DNA of 64,000 bases, taken from contig JACPHJ010000076.1 of the NCBI GenBank assembly GCA_016188675.1, forward strand, positions 1 to 64,000. Reading direction: 5' to 3'. Under the pieces are notes generated by a model. That model worked only from the letters and a program-made list of their open reading frames with translations, was not told the DNA's origin and searched no databases. A program made the position numbers and the translations under genes. This stretch comes from Planctomycetota bacterium (GTDB taxonomy: Bacteria > Planctomycetota > Brocadiia > Brocadiales > Brocadiaceae). Shown here in pieces: positions 43,547 through 53,400 of the stretch (within the stretch, counting starts at the first letter, position 1; each line of letters opens with the position of its first letter).

Positions 43547-44305
43547 ATGATACTAGTGTTATCCGGCACAGAAGAGGGCAAAGAGATTGTCAGAAGACTT
43601 CATGATGAAGGACTTTGCCTCCTGACAACCGTTGCAACGGAATACGGTAAAAAGATGTTTGAGCAGATGGGTCTGGAAGCCATTTGCTTGCAAGGCCGGT
43701 TGGATGCAGGAGGGTTTTCCCGATTGATACAGGAAAAGGGGATAGACACGGTGGTGGATGCCACGCATCCGTATGCCATAGAGGTGTCTCAGAATGCAAT
43801 GGATGCCTGCGCAAAAACCAACGTTCGTTATCTGCGTTTTGAAAGGGAAGGGGTAGCAATTCCGCCACATCCCTTAATCCGCAAGGTAAAAACTATGGCG
43901 GAGGCTGTAGACAAGTCCAGAACGCTTGGCAAAAAAATATTCCTGACGACAGGCATATCGAGTGTGTCAAGATTCATTGTCTTAAAGGACGAAAAGGAAT
44001 TATATGTGCGCATCCTGCCCATTCCTGAGCATATTGCCTTGTGTCTGGATATGGGCATTCCTCCCACAAATATCATTGCCATGCACGGCCCGTTTTCAGA
44101 GGATTTGAACCGGGCGATGTTCAGACAGTATCGAATTAATACGATGGTGACTAAAGACAGCGGGGAGGCAGGGGGGGTACTTGAGAAGATTCATGCGGCA
44201 TGTAGCGAAGGGATAGATACGGTAGTCATCGAAAGACCCAGGCTAGAATTTCCGCAAAAATACTCGTCTATTGATGAAGTGATAAATACGGTTAAAATAA
44301 AATAG
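43547..44305 (+). CDS. cobK: Precorrin-6A / cobalt-precorrin-6A reductase
   Basis: A 252-aa NAD(P)H-dependent reductase of B12 synthesis (CobK/CbiJ). ILVLSGTEEGKEIVRRL (residues 2-18) is the dinucleotide-binding start, VVDATHPYAIEVSQNAMDACA is the family signature, followed by RYLRFERE, KKIFLTTGISSVSRF and VTKDSGEAGGVLEKIHAA. It acts mid-pathway, after the cobM step. The gene stands alone on this strand; the region from 43413 is shared with the divergent DUF362 gene. Confidence 0.94.
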   Translation: MILVLSGTEEGKEIVRRLHDEGLCLLTTVATEYGKKMFEQMGLEAICLQGRLDAGGFSRLIQEKGIDTVVDATHPYAIEVSQNAMDACAKTNVRYLRFEREGVAIPPHPLIRKVKTMAEAVDKSRTLGKKIFLTTGISSVSRFIVLKDEKELYVRILPIPEHIALCLDMGIPPTNIIAMHGPFSEDLNRAMFRQYRINTMVTKDSGEAGGVLEKIHAACSEGIDTVVIERPRLEFPQKYSSIDEVINTVKIK

Positions 44306-44615
44306 TCTCTGTATTAGTGCACCTGAGAGTTACAATGTCAGAGAGGTGGAAGTCTTCTTCGGGTAAAACGCTCTCCAAATTGGAGGGAGAGCGCAAGTCT
44401 TTACTATCCTTATATAATTACAGCTTTTAGATGGGGGTTAGAGAAGAACTACCTCTATTAACTCCGCTCTTCAGAGCGGAGTCTGTGGAAACGCCCCCCA
44501 TAACCTGGCTTTAGCCTTGAGTAAAAAATGTCATACGTGAAAATAAAGAAGAAACCATGAAGCAAATATGCAAACTCAACGTCGTTCCCATCTTGTCTCG
44601 CAAAAGGAGTTTTAA
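44306..44615 (+). other. 310-nt leader before hutH with two hairpins
   Basis: No gene seen. CGCTCTCC (44369-44376) pairs with GGAGAGCG (44386-44393), and ACTCCGCTCTTCAGAGCGGAGT (22 nt, 44461-44482) is a perfect palindrome; a related CTCCGCC/GGCGGAG hairpin occurs at 62620. I could not match the stretch to a known riboswitch class. The hairpins may be dispersed repeats or the end of the cobK transcript. Confidence 0.45.
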
Positions 44616-46145
44616 GTGGAATACATTGTCCTAAATGGCGAAAGCCTTTCTCTCGACCAGTTTATTCAGGGAGTGAGGGGAAGGAAACAGGTAATGCTGA
44701 GCGAGGAGGCGGAGATAAAGGTAATTAAGGCGCGCGAGACCGTTGACAAGGCCTTAATGGGTAAACGGGTTATCTATGGGCTAACTACGGGTTTTGGCGC
44801 CCTGAGCGACGTGGTTATTTCAAAAGATCAAATAAAGCAATTGCAAAGAAATATATTAATGAGTCATTCGGCAGGCGTTGGGAATTATCTGGATGAAGAG
44901 ATATCAAGGGCTGCGTTACTTCTCAAGATTAATAATCTGGCGAAGGGTTATGCAGGCATCAAGCTGGAGACATTAAAGACGCTCGTAGAGATGTATAACA
45001 AGGGTATCTGTCCTCTAATGCCCGAAAAAGGTTCTGTCGGTGCAAGCGGTGATTTAGCCCCACTTGCCCATATGGCGCTGGTTTTGATAGGGCAGGGACA
45101 TGCATTATTTAAAGGAAGAATTGTGAGTGGAAAAGCTGCCATGGAAGAGGCAGGTATAAATTTAATTGAACTTGATGCTGGAGAGGGATTGGCGCTTATA
45201 AATGGAACGCAGGTCATGACGGCCATAGGCGCCCTTACGGTCTATGATGCCCTGAATTTACTAAAGACGGCAGATATTGCCGCCGGAATGAGTTTAGAAG
45301 TTTTGCTGGCATCTAATATTGAACTGGACAAAAAGATTCATGACGTAAGACCGCATCCTGGCCAGATTATAAGCGCCGATAATCTCCGGCGCATTACTCA
45401 GAACAGTGAGATTGTGTCATCCCACAAAGACTGTTCCCGTGTGCAGGATGCATATTCAATCCGATGTTCTCCACAAGTACATGGGGCTTCCCTCGACGCG
45501 CTTCATTACACTAGAAGGGTTATAGAGATTGAGATGAATGCGGCTACGGATAATCCTTTGATTTTCCATGAGACAAGCCAGATTATATCCGGCGGAAACT
45601 TTCACGGTCAGCCGGTGGCGCTGGCATTGGATTTCCTTGCCATTGCTTTATCTGAAATTGCCAACATTTCCGAGAGACGCATTGAGCGGCTTGTAAACCC
45701 ACAATTAAGCGGTTTGCCAGCCTTTCTCATAAAAGAAGCAGGACTCAATTCCGGTTTTATGATAGCACAGTACACGGCGGCTGCGCTGGTCTCTGAAAAT
45801 AAGGTGCTTGCCCATCCTGCCAGCGTCGATTCAATTCCTACGTCAGCCAACAAGGAAGACCATGTAAGCATGGGGACAATTGCTGCGAGGAAATGCCGTG
45901 AAGTGCTCAAGAATGCGGAATACGTGGTTTCTACAGAATTGCTCTGCGCAGCCCAGGCAATGGATTTGTTTACCAATCTCAAGGCGGGAATGGGGACTAT
46001 GGAGGCGTATCGCAAGATCAGAGAACACATCTCACACCTGGAAGAGGACCGTATCCTGTCTGAGGATATAAATGCTATGTATAGTTTGTTACACAAGGGT
46101 AAAATTTGCAAAGCGGTAGAAGAAAAGATTGGGTTGTTAAATTAA
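44616..46145 (+). CDS. hutH: Histidine ammonia-lyase
   Basis: A 509-aa lyase turning L-histidine into urocanate and ammonia. The MIO cofactor triad A143-S144-G145 lies in GSVGASGDLAPLAH. S83-H84 (MSHSAGVG) fits the histidine-specific pocket rather than the phenylalanine or tyrosine type. GLTTGFG (about 55-61), KPKIHDVRPHPGQ-like KIHDVRPHPGQ, QDAYSIRCSPQVHG and TDNPL are conserved. GTG start with AAAAGGAGTTTTAA. No hutU, hutI or regulator is adjacent, so the rest of the route must be elsewhere or absent. Confidence 0.93.
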   Translation: MEYIVLNGESLSLDQFIQGVRGRKQVMLSEEAEIKVIKARETVDKALMGKRVIYGLTTGFGALSDVVISKDQIKQLQRNILMSHSAGVGNYLDEEISRAALLLKINNLAKGYAGIKLETLKTLVEMYNKGICPLMPEKGSVGASGDLAPLAHMALVLIGQGHALFKGRIVSGKAAMEEAGINLIELDAGEGLALINGTQVMTAIGALTVYDALNLLKTADIAAGMSLEVLLASNIELDKKIHDVRPHPGQIISADNLRRITQNSEIVSSHKDCSRVQDAYSIRCSPQVHGASLDALHYTRRVIEIEMNAATDNPLIFHETSQIISGGNFHGQPVALALDFLAIALSEIANISERRIERLVNPQLSGLPAFLIKEAGLNSGFMIAQYTAAALVSENKVLAHPASVDSIPTSANKEDHVSMGTIAARKCREVLKNAEYVVSTELLCAAQAMDLFTNLKAGMGTMEAYRKIREHISHLEEDRILSEDINAMYSLLHKGKICKAVEEKIGLLN

Positions 46146-46372
46146 GCCTTCTGCGACTTTTTATAACACTGTAGTGGCAAGGCGCGTCTTGGCACTACAT
46201 AAGCAGTTTGAAATTCCCTAGCATTAAATTAGTCACTGGGTAACAACATTTTAGGTAGCCGTGGTTTTACCTGTTTTTATTCGAAAGTTTACAGTTTATA
46301 GTTGTACGCTATCGTGCATGATTTTAAAGTTGTTCATTCAACTCTAAACTTACAACTTATGTGGGAGAGGTG

Positions 46373-47032
46373 ATGAAGATTATTTCATTTGGCGATGTTC
46401 ATGAAGACACAAGTAATCTGATAAAAATAAAATCAGAGCTGGAAGTGGCCGATCTGATTCTGATTTCAGGCGATTTAACAAATTATCATGGAAAAGCCGA
46501 AGCCAAGAAGGTGCTGGAGTCTGTAAAAAAATATAACAAACATCTGCTTGCACAGTATGGTAATCTGGATCAACCCGAAGTTGATGGATATTTGACCAAA
46601 GAGGGTATAAACCTGCATGGGAATGGATATGTATTCGAAGATGTCGGCATATTTGGTTGCGGCGGGTCGAGTCCGACACCCTTTAACACACCTTCGGAAA
46701 TAAGTGAGACGGATATAAAAAAATACTTAACGAATGGTTATAGCAAGGTGAAAGATGCGAAATGGAAGATTATGGTCTGTCATACCCCTCCGATGGATAC
46801 GGCGATAGACGTCATTCGGAGTGGTTTGCATGTAGGAAGCAGTGTTGTGAGAGATTTTATTGTACAATACAAGCCCGATGTCTGCATATCAGGTCATATT
46901 CATGAATCGAGGGGAACGGATAAAATAGGCAATACGATTGTATTAAATGCGGGTATGTTTCGGGACGGGTGGTATATCGAGATCGATGCCGATAAAGGGG
47001 GTGTTTTTGCAGCGCTTAAATCTCTTGCTTAA
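46373..47032 (+). CDS. Calcineurin-like metallophosphoesterase
   Basis: A 219-aa phosphoesterase from the ATG at 46373, which has GGGAGAGGTG directly upstream; a GTG at 46361 would include the Shine-Dalgarno itself. Metal-binding blocks: ISFGDVHED, ILISGDLTNYHG, YGNLDQPEV (GNxD/E block), VCHTPP and SGHIHES. The order fits the YfcE/MPP class of small cytosolic phosphoesterases. Substrate unknown; single-gene context. Confidence 0.88.
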   Translation: MKIISFGDVHEDTSNLIKIKSELEVADLILISGDLTNYHGKAEAKKVLESVKKYNKHLLAQYGNLDQPEVDGYLTKEGINLHGNGYVFEDVGIFGCGGSSPTPFNTPSEISETDIKKYLTNGYSKVKDAKWKIMVCHTPPMDTAIDVIRSGLHVGSSVVRDFIVQYKPDVCISGHIHESRGTDKIGNTIVLNAGMFRDGWYIEIDADKGGVFAALKSLA

Positions 47033-47170
47033 TGATAATAAGAGTGCTATCCTTACTAATTATAGTGAACGAAATAAATAAGTTGCCAAATCTCCCTTAG
47101 TCCTCCTAGCTAAGGAGGGGAAGTAATTTAACGATTAGGGATTTCACACTTTTTTAAATATGCAAATGAT

Positions 47171-47295
47171 AAACACACCCCTACCCCTCTCAAGAGGGGA
47201 AGGACAACCCCTTGCACCTTTTCGTTCGATTTCGCTCACGACAGGGTATAAGGGAGAATTAAAATCCCCTCTTGGGAGGGGATTAAGGGGTGGGT
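47171..47295. repeat. CACACCCCTACCCC-family palindrome, copy 3, with internal insert
   Basis: Left arm ACACACCCCTACCCCTCT and right arm GGGGATTAAGGGGTGGGT. The middle contains TTTCGTTCGATTTCGCTCAC, part of another repeat type not seen in the other copies, so the element is composite. The 47033-47499 gap otherwise shows nothing coding; CTCCCTTAGTCCTCC/GGAGGGG at 47090-47120 is a further hairpin. Confidence 0.8.
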
Positions 47296-47499
47296 GAAAT
47301 GTAGGGGCTGGTTTTAAACCTGCCCTTACTCTTATAACAAGTCGTTGGGGCTTCGTCTTTTAAACCCCAACCTAATTTAATTCATTTGTTATAGTTTTCC
47401 CGCAAATCAAAGTTTACTATTGCTGAGGATTATAGTTTTGTTATGGCAGGTAAAATTCATGCCAGTACCAACACTTAATAAGGTGCACACCTCAATACA

Positions 47500-50004
47500 A
47501 TGTCAGCAAAAATAGATTCCAAAAATTTAACTACCAACGTCAATGAACCATCCGGCGAGATATACAGGACGCTGTTCAATTATGCGGCGGATACCATGTT
47601 CATGCTGGATAACAGGGGATTTGTGAAACTCATAAATAAACGCGGTAAAGACACGCTTGGATACGATGCCCAAGATTTCGAAGGGAGGAAACTGGATTTT
47701 ATTATCCTTAAACCATACAGGAATGCCTTTAGCCGGGCGCTAAAAGAAAGCCTCGAACAAAAGTTAGAAACGGTTTCTGTGGACGTGCAGACTAAGAGCG
47801 GCAAAATACTGAATATGGAACTGGACGTAACAAGCGTAAAGAAGCGTGGTAAATATTTATATACACAAGTTCATTTCCGCGACGTGAGCAGCAGGAAAAA
47901 GGCCGAAGACGAGAGCAGATACCTAAATGAATATTTGGAAACCATTCTTGGCAATATAGCGTGTTATTTGAGGGTGGTAAATCCAAAGGGAAGCGTTGTG
48001 TATGTAAACAAACCATACAAAAATAAGTATGGCGATAGTACGGGAGAAAAGTGTTATCGCCTTTGGAACAGGAAATATCCCTGTGAAAACTGCATAGCGG
48101 AAAAGGCGGTAAAATTTAATACGGTTCAAATGCAGGAAGAAACGTTCCCCGGCGGTGAGATTTATGAGAAGATGGTTATACCATTCAGGAATAGAGACGG
48201 GACGGTATCGGCCGTTGAGATTATAACGGACGTTACTGAAGCGAGGAGACTGGAACGTCAGGAGAAGGTTATCAGCAGTATCATCCAGATGGCCACCTCC
48301 GATATAGACATCAGAAATGTGTATAAAACAGTAGCCGGGAAACTCCATGAACTGGTTCAGTTTGATCGGGCTGCTATTGTTGTGTTGATAGAGGACGGCG
48401 CTCATATTGAGATATTTAGCCTCTGGTCGGGATATGAGCAAACCAGTATAGATGTCGGTGTTTACCCATTAAAAGGAACGGTTTCAGAGGAGATAGTAAA
48501 AGGCAGAAAATCTCTTTTGATAGAGGATGTGGCCAGGAGCAAGTTCTGGACACTCCATAAGCTGGCGAAGGAGGGTATCAGGACGTTTCTTGCCATCCCG
48601 ATGCTGTATAAAGGAAAATGTATTGGGGCTATAACTGTTTCCAGCAAGAAAGATAAAGCATTTACCGAAAGGGATATTCATATCCTGGAAACCATTGTTC
48701 CTCATCTCGCCATTGCAGTTGAGAATACCAATCTGTTTATACAGACAATAAACAAACAGGAAGAGCTAAAGGCGTTAAATTCTATTATTATGAGGCAGAA
48801 TGCAAGGTTGGAGGAAATTAACAGGACGTTAGAAGACAAGGTGCGGGAGAGGACAAGAAATTTAGAAGATTATATTAAGGCACTGGATGCCAGCCTTAAA
48901 ATTATGGAGCAATTTGCACACCTGGAATTAACTGAAGGAAAAATTTACGGTTTAATTGCAAAAGAACTGCTAACCGTTGAACCCCGCGATGGGAAATATT
49001 CACATATGTTAGTCCTGTTTTGTAAAAAAGGCAGTTCCAATCTTACAGGGCAATTGCTATTTTCAAAAAGCGGGGAGGTGGTTACATATCCCGGTATTAT
49101 AGAGGTTGAAGGTTTTGATCGAATAATAGTAAATCAAAAAATAAAAGATACATACTATTTTAATGATACAAAACCGGATGCCAAAAAAGATAAATCCAGG
49201 CCGAAGCCTCCACACTTTCACAAAACTATTCTGGAAAAGGCGGGTAAAATCAGGAATGGTGTTTTGTGTAAGATAAAGGACGTCAGTGGGAATATAGGGG
49301 TGGTAGCCGTTTTTAATACGGATAGGGAAGTGGGTGAATATGACACGAAGATACTGGGTTCATACTGCGTTACGCTGGCATTCTTAAAATCCATAAATGA
49401 CAAGATACTGGAGTTAAAAGAAACCTATGATAAAACCTTAACCTTTATTTCGAATGCGGTAGAACTGCGCGACGCAGTGACGGGGGCGCATATCGAACGG
49501 GTAAAACATTACAGCATAGAGATTGGAATGAAATTAGGGTACAAGGATAATGAGTTGGTGCATCTGAAATGGGGCGCTATTTTACACGATATTGGGAAAT
49601 TGGGCGTTCCTGATAATATCCTGATGAAGAAAGAGGCTCTTACAGATGATGAAATAGAGGTGGTAAAGAAACACACCCTCATAGGAGCAAAATTTGTTGA
49701 AACGCTGGACTTCCTGAAGAAGGCAAAGGACGCAAGCTTGTATCATCATGAGCACTACGATGGCAGCGGTTATCCCAAAGGTTTAAAAGGAGAGCAGATT
49801 CCGATGGATGCGCGGATTGTGGCCCTTGCGGATGTGTACGATGCAATGACATCTCAGAGACCTTACAGAAAGGCTATTTCAGAGGCAGAGGTTGACAAGA
49901 TCATTAAGGATAACGCCGGTACGCAATTTGATCCGCAAGTCGTAAAGGCATTTTTTGGGATTAAGGATAAAATAATGGAGATCAAGCATAAGTATATTGA
50001 GTAA
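47500..50004 (+). CDS. PAS-PAS-GAF-HD-GYP response protein (c-di-GMP phosphodiesterase)
   Basis: An 834-aa cytosolic multi-domain protein. PAS1 about residues 20-135; PAS2 about 140-250, with an odd CYRLWNRKYPCENC insert whose cysteines (CENC) could bind metal; GAF about 260-425; a coiled coil about 430-470; an unassigned GAF-like segment about 480-640; and HD-GYP about 640-834. The HD pair lies at about 697-698 (ILHDIGKLGVPD), followed by YHHEHYDGSGYPKGLKGEQIP, the GYP-bearing signature. HD-GYP proteins hydrolyse c-di-GMP. The diguanylate cyclase gene at 50426 follows, so synthesis and breakdown are neighbours. Confidence 0.93.
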   Translation: MSAKIDSKNLTTNVNEPSGEIYRTLFNYAADTMFMLDNRGFVKLINKRGKDTLGYDAQDFEGRKLDFIILKPYRNAFSRALKESLEQKLETVSVDVQTKSGKILNMELDVTSVKKRGKYLYTQVHFRDVSSRKKAEDESRYLNEYLETILGNIACYLRVVNPKGSVVYVNKPYKNKYGDSTGEKCYRLWNRKYPCENCIAEKAVKFNTVQMQEETFPGGEIYEKMVIPFRNRDGTVSAVEIITDVTEARRLERQEKVISSIIQMATSDIDIRNVYKTVAGKLHELVQFDRAAIVVLIEDGAHIEIFSLWSGYEQTSIDVGVYPLKGTVSEEIVKGRKSLLIEDVARSKFWTLHKLAKEGIRTFLAIPMLYKGKCIGAITVSSKKDKAFTERDIHILETIVPHLAIAVENTNLFIQTINKQEELKALNSIIMRQNARLEEINRTLEDKVRERTRNLEDYIKALDASLKIMEQFAHLELTEGKIYGLIAKELLTVEPRDGKYSHMLVLFCKKGSSNLTGQLLFSKSGEVVTYPGIIEVEGFDRIIVNQKIKDTYYFNDTKPDAKKDKSRPKPPHFHKTILEKAGKIRNGVLCKIKDVSGNIGVVAVFNTDREVGEYDTKILGSYCVTLAFLKSINDKILELKETYDKTLTFISNAVELRDAVTGAHIERVKHYSIEIGMKLGYKDNELVHLKWGAILHDIGKLGVPDNILMKKEALTDDEIEVVKKHTLIGAKFVETLDFLKKAKDASLYHHEHYDGSGYPKGLKGEQIPMDARIVALADVYDAMTSQRPYRKAISEAEVDKIIKDNAGTQFDPQVVKAFFGIKDKIMEIKHKYIE

Positions 50005-50033
50005 GGGCGACTCTGAAAGGAGCACAATATCAA

Positions 50034-50207
50034 ATGATAAAAGAGCCAAAAATCTCACTCTTTGATTTGGTCATGTGCTTGTCGGACGCTGTAGATTTGG
50101 TTAGTCCCTCATTAGTCAATCACCACAAGCAAGTGGCATACATCAATCAGTTGCTTAATATTTATACGGAGATAATTAAATTGCATGATGAGACATTTTA
50201 TGTATAA
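50034..50207 (+). pseudogene. Truncated HD-domain phosphohydrolase fragment
   Basis: A 57-codon frame, ATG at 50034 and TAA at 50205-50207, with a GAAAGGAGCAC Shine-Dalgarno. EPKISLFDLVMCLSDAVDLV and SPSLVNHHKQVAYI match the start of HD-type signalling phosphohydrolases, in which the first H of the HD site follows soon after. The sequence then leaves the family (NQLLNIYTEIIKL) and stops. It could be a decayed paralogue or a small free-standing protein; the intact ribosome-binding site keeps both open. Confidence 0.55.
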
Positions 50208-50275
50208 TAAATTCGTGATATATACTCAAACTACATTCTTACTGAATTTTTCATGCTAAAATTATTATAAGTGAT

Positions 50276-50315
50276 ATACCATACCATACCATACCATACC
50301 ATACCATACCATACC
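50276..50315 (+). repeat. Pentanucleotide tandem repeat (ATACC)8
   Basis: Eight perfect copies of ATACC in a row, 110 nt upstream of the diguanylate cyclase start. Perfect short tandem repeats change copy number by slippage. Located here they would alter promoter spacing or the leader rather than a reading frame. Confidence 0.95.
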
Positions 50316-50425
50316 AACTAACCGTTTAATATTATACTGTAGAGCACACCTGAAACCGAGGCAGTATAAAGAAGTATTACGTCTCATTTCCGTATTATCG
50401 CCGATATTGAAGGGACGCTAGATAC

Positions 50426-53400
50426 ATGAAAGAAAAAATTACTCGGTTTTCAATAAAGACAAAACTTGTAATTTTCTCACTATGCATATCCCTCATTCCA
50501 ATTACCTCAGTTACAACTATATATTATTTCAACGCCGTAAATGAATTAAAGCGCAATAAATTTGATGAATTAAGGGCAGTTGGAAAGTCAAAAAAACTCC
50601 ACATCATGAGTTTTGTACAAGCAAAGAGAGACCGTGCTGTAGACTTTAGTTCGGATGGATTTATAAGAGAATCCGTTAAAAAAATAAACGAGTATAAGTC
50701 CCCACCTGATGTGGTTAATACCCTGAACAGACACCTCCTGGAAAACAAAAAACCTTTGGACCCGCATATAACTTCAATAGAAGTTGCCAACAAGAATGGA
50801 ATAGTTATCGCATCTACACATGAGGCATTAATGGGGAGTGTCGTGGCCAATTATGAGGGGTTTAAACAGTCAATAAATGGGGGTTACGGAAACGCTTTTG
50901 TTGACCCTCCGGGCTATTGCGACACGGCTAATGCTAATGTTTTGCCTGTTTATTCACCCATTATTTCTATAGCAGGTAAAGAAACCATTGGAGTTATTAT
51001 TATTTGCTTTGAAATGTCCGCGTTTAGAAAAATTACAACTGATAGAACAGGACTGGGTGAATCTGGCGAGATATATCTGGTTAACAGTGAAAAAGTCATG
51101 ATTACTGAATCAAGATTTATAGATGACGCCGCGTTCAAGCTTACAGTAAATACATTGCCTGTCCGCAAGATTTTAGAAGAAAACAAAGAAATGGCAGACA
51201 TATATAAGGACTACAGAGGTGTGTCAGTCTTTGGTGTTTCTGCATATATACCTGAATACGGATGGATCGTTCTTGCGGAAATGGATAAAGCAGAGGCATT
51301 TGCTTCATTGAGGATACTCGGCGCTACAGCCCTTCTTGTCGGAGGTATAAGTGGTGTATTAGTAATAACTCTGGGAATAATCTTTTCGGTATCAATGGCA
51401 AGACCTATCAACGATTTAAAATATGCAGCCAAGAGATTTGGTCAAGGCGACCTTGAGTACACGGTGAATATCAGGAGACGGGATGAATTGGGCGACCTTG
51501 CAAACAGCTTTAACGACATGGTTAAAAAACTTGCCCACGAAATTACTACGCACAAGCAAACAAAAGAAAAACTCCATGAATTTGTTTACACTGTGGAAAA
51601 CGGTCCAAGTGTAATTATTATCACAGATACGAAAGGAGATATTGAATATGTAAACCCCATGTTTACACAATGTACTGGTTATGCTGCAGAAGAGGTCGTT
51701 GGGAAAAACCCGCGTATTTTGAAATCAGGAAGAATGTCGCCAAAAGAATATAAACAAATGTGGGAAAAAATTACCTCCGGCGGTATATGGAGGGGAGAGC
51801 TTTATAATAAGAAAAAAAATGGCAAGCTCTACTGGGAGTCAGCATCGATATCCTCTGTAAAAAACACTAACAACGAAATTATCCATTTTATTAAAATTGC
51901 AGAAGATATTACAGAATGCAAGCAGATTAAAAGGAGGTTGGATACACAATATGCTGTGACTTGTGTACTAACAGAATCTAACAAAATTAGTGAGACCACA
52001 GGGAAAATATTACGATCCATTTGTGAGTGTTTGGGGTGGGACATTGGTGGAATATGGGTGTACGACGTACAAGCTCATGTATTAAAGTGCGCTGACATCT
52101 GGCATACACCAATTCGAGATTTTCCGGAATTTAAAGTTATTTCTATGCAAATTGAATTACCGCCAGGTGTAGGACTGCCTGGGCGTGTCTGGACAAGCGC
52201 AAAACCAACCTGGATCGGTGATGTTGTTGCCGATCCAAATTTTCCCAGAGCTGCAATAGCAAGAAAAGAAGGTCTCCATGGTGCATTTGGTTTCCCGATT
52301 ATGAGTGGAAGCAAGGTACTCGGTGTTATTGAATTTTTCAGTCATGAGATACAACAGCCTGATGAAGATTTACTTGATATGATGGGCGCTATTGGTAAAC
52401 AGTTCGGTTTGTTTCTTATACGGAAACAGACTGAAGAACAGCTTCGCAAACTGTCACAGGCTGTTGAACAGAGTTCAAGTGTGGTGATGATTACGGACAC
52501 CAAAGGCAACATCGAATACGTAAATCCGAGATTTACAAAACTGACAGGTTATTTTGCTAATGAAGTTATTGGAAAAAATCCACGTATATTAAAATCAGGC
52601 GAGACAGCGCCTGAAATATACAGGCAACTATGGGAAACAATAACATCTGGTAAGGAATGGAGCGGTGAATTTCATAACAAGAAAAAGAATGGTGATATCT
52701 ACTGGGAGTATGCTTCTATATCGCCCATCAGAAACACTGAAGGTGTTATTACACATTTTCTTGCCGTTAAGGAAGATTTTACCACGCACAAGCAAATGGA
52801 GGAAACGCTGAAAAACCTTAATGAAACACTGGAACAACGTGTTGTTGAACGTACAGAAGAATTGGAAAAAGCAAACGTGACATTACGTGAGGAAATTACA
52901 GAACGCAAACGAATAGAAGAGGAAAGGAACAGGAATATAGCAAATTTGAGGCGTTTAATAGAATTCTCCGACTTTATGACTAATGAATTACAGGAAGATA
53001 TGTTAATTAAACATATGGTGTATGCCCTTAAGGGATATTTTAGCCCCGATATAATAGCAGTGCTAAAGTTGGACAATGAAAACAGGATGATTGATCTCTC
53101 TTTTATTGAACCACCTGTCGCAGTGGATAAGCTTGTTAAAAAGGAGGTCATATTGGATCCGTCACTCTGCCGTGTAATAAGGACAGGACAAAACGTATTT
53201 GTAAGGGATGCTGGCAAAGAACTAGGCTGTGAATGTATTTGGTGTGATACAAAGGAGTATGGTCATGCATGTTTGCCGTTGATCGTTGGTGGGAATGTAA
53301 TTGGTGTTGTTGTAATGATAAAGAAGGATACTGGCATCTGGGATGATGAAACATACAGGCTATTGTCTGCATATGTGGGAATCGCATCGTCTGCTATATA

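Noticed and set aside
44306-44615. Possible riboswitch before hutH
   Set aside because: Two hairpins are present, but no conserved core of a known riboswitch class could be matched, and one hairpin type recurs at 62620.
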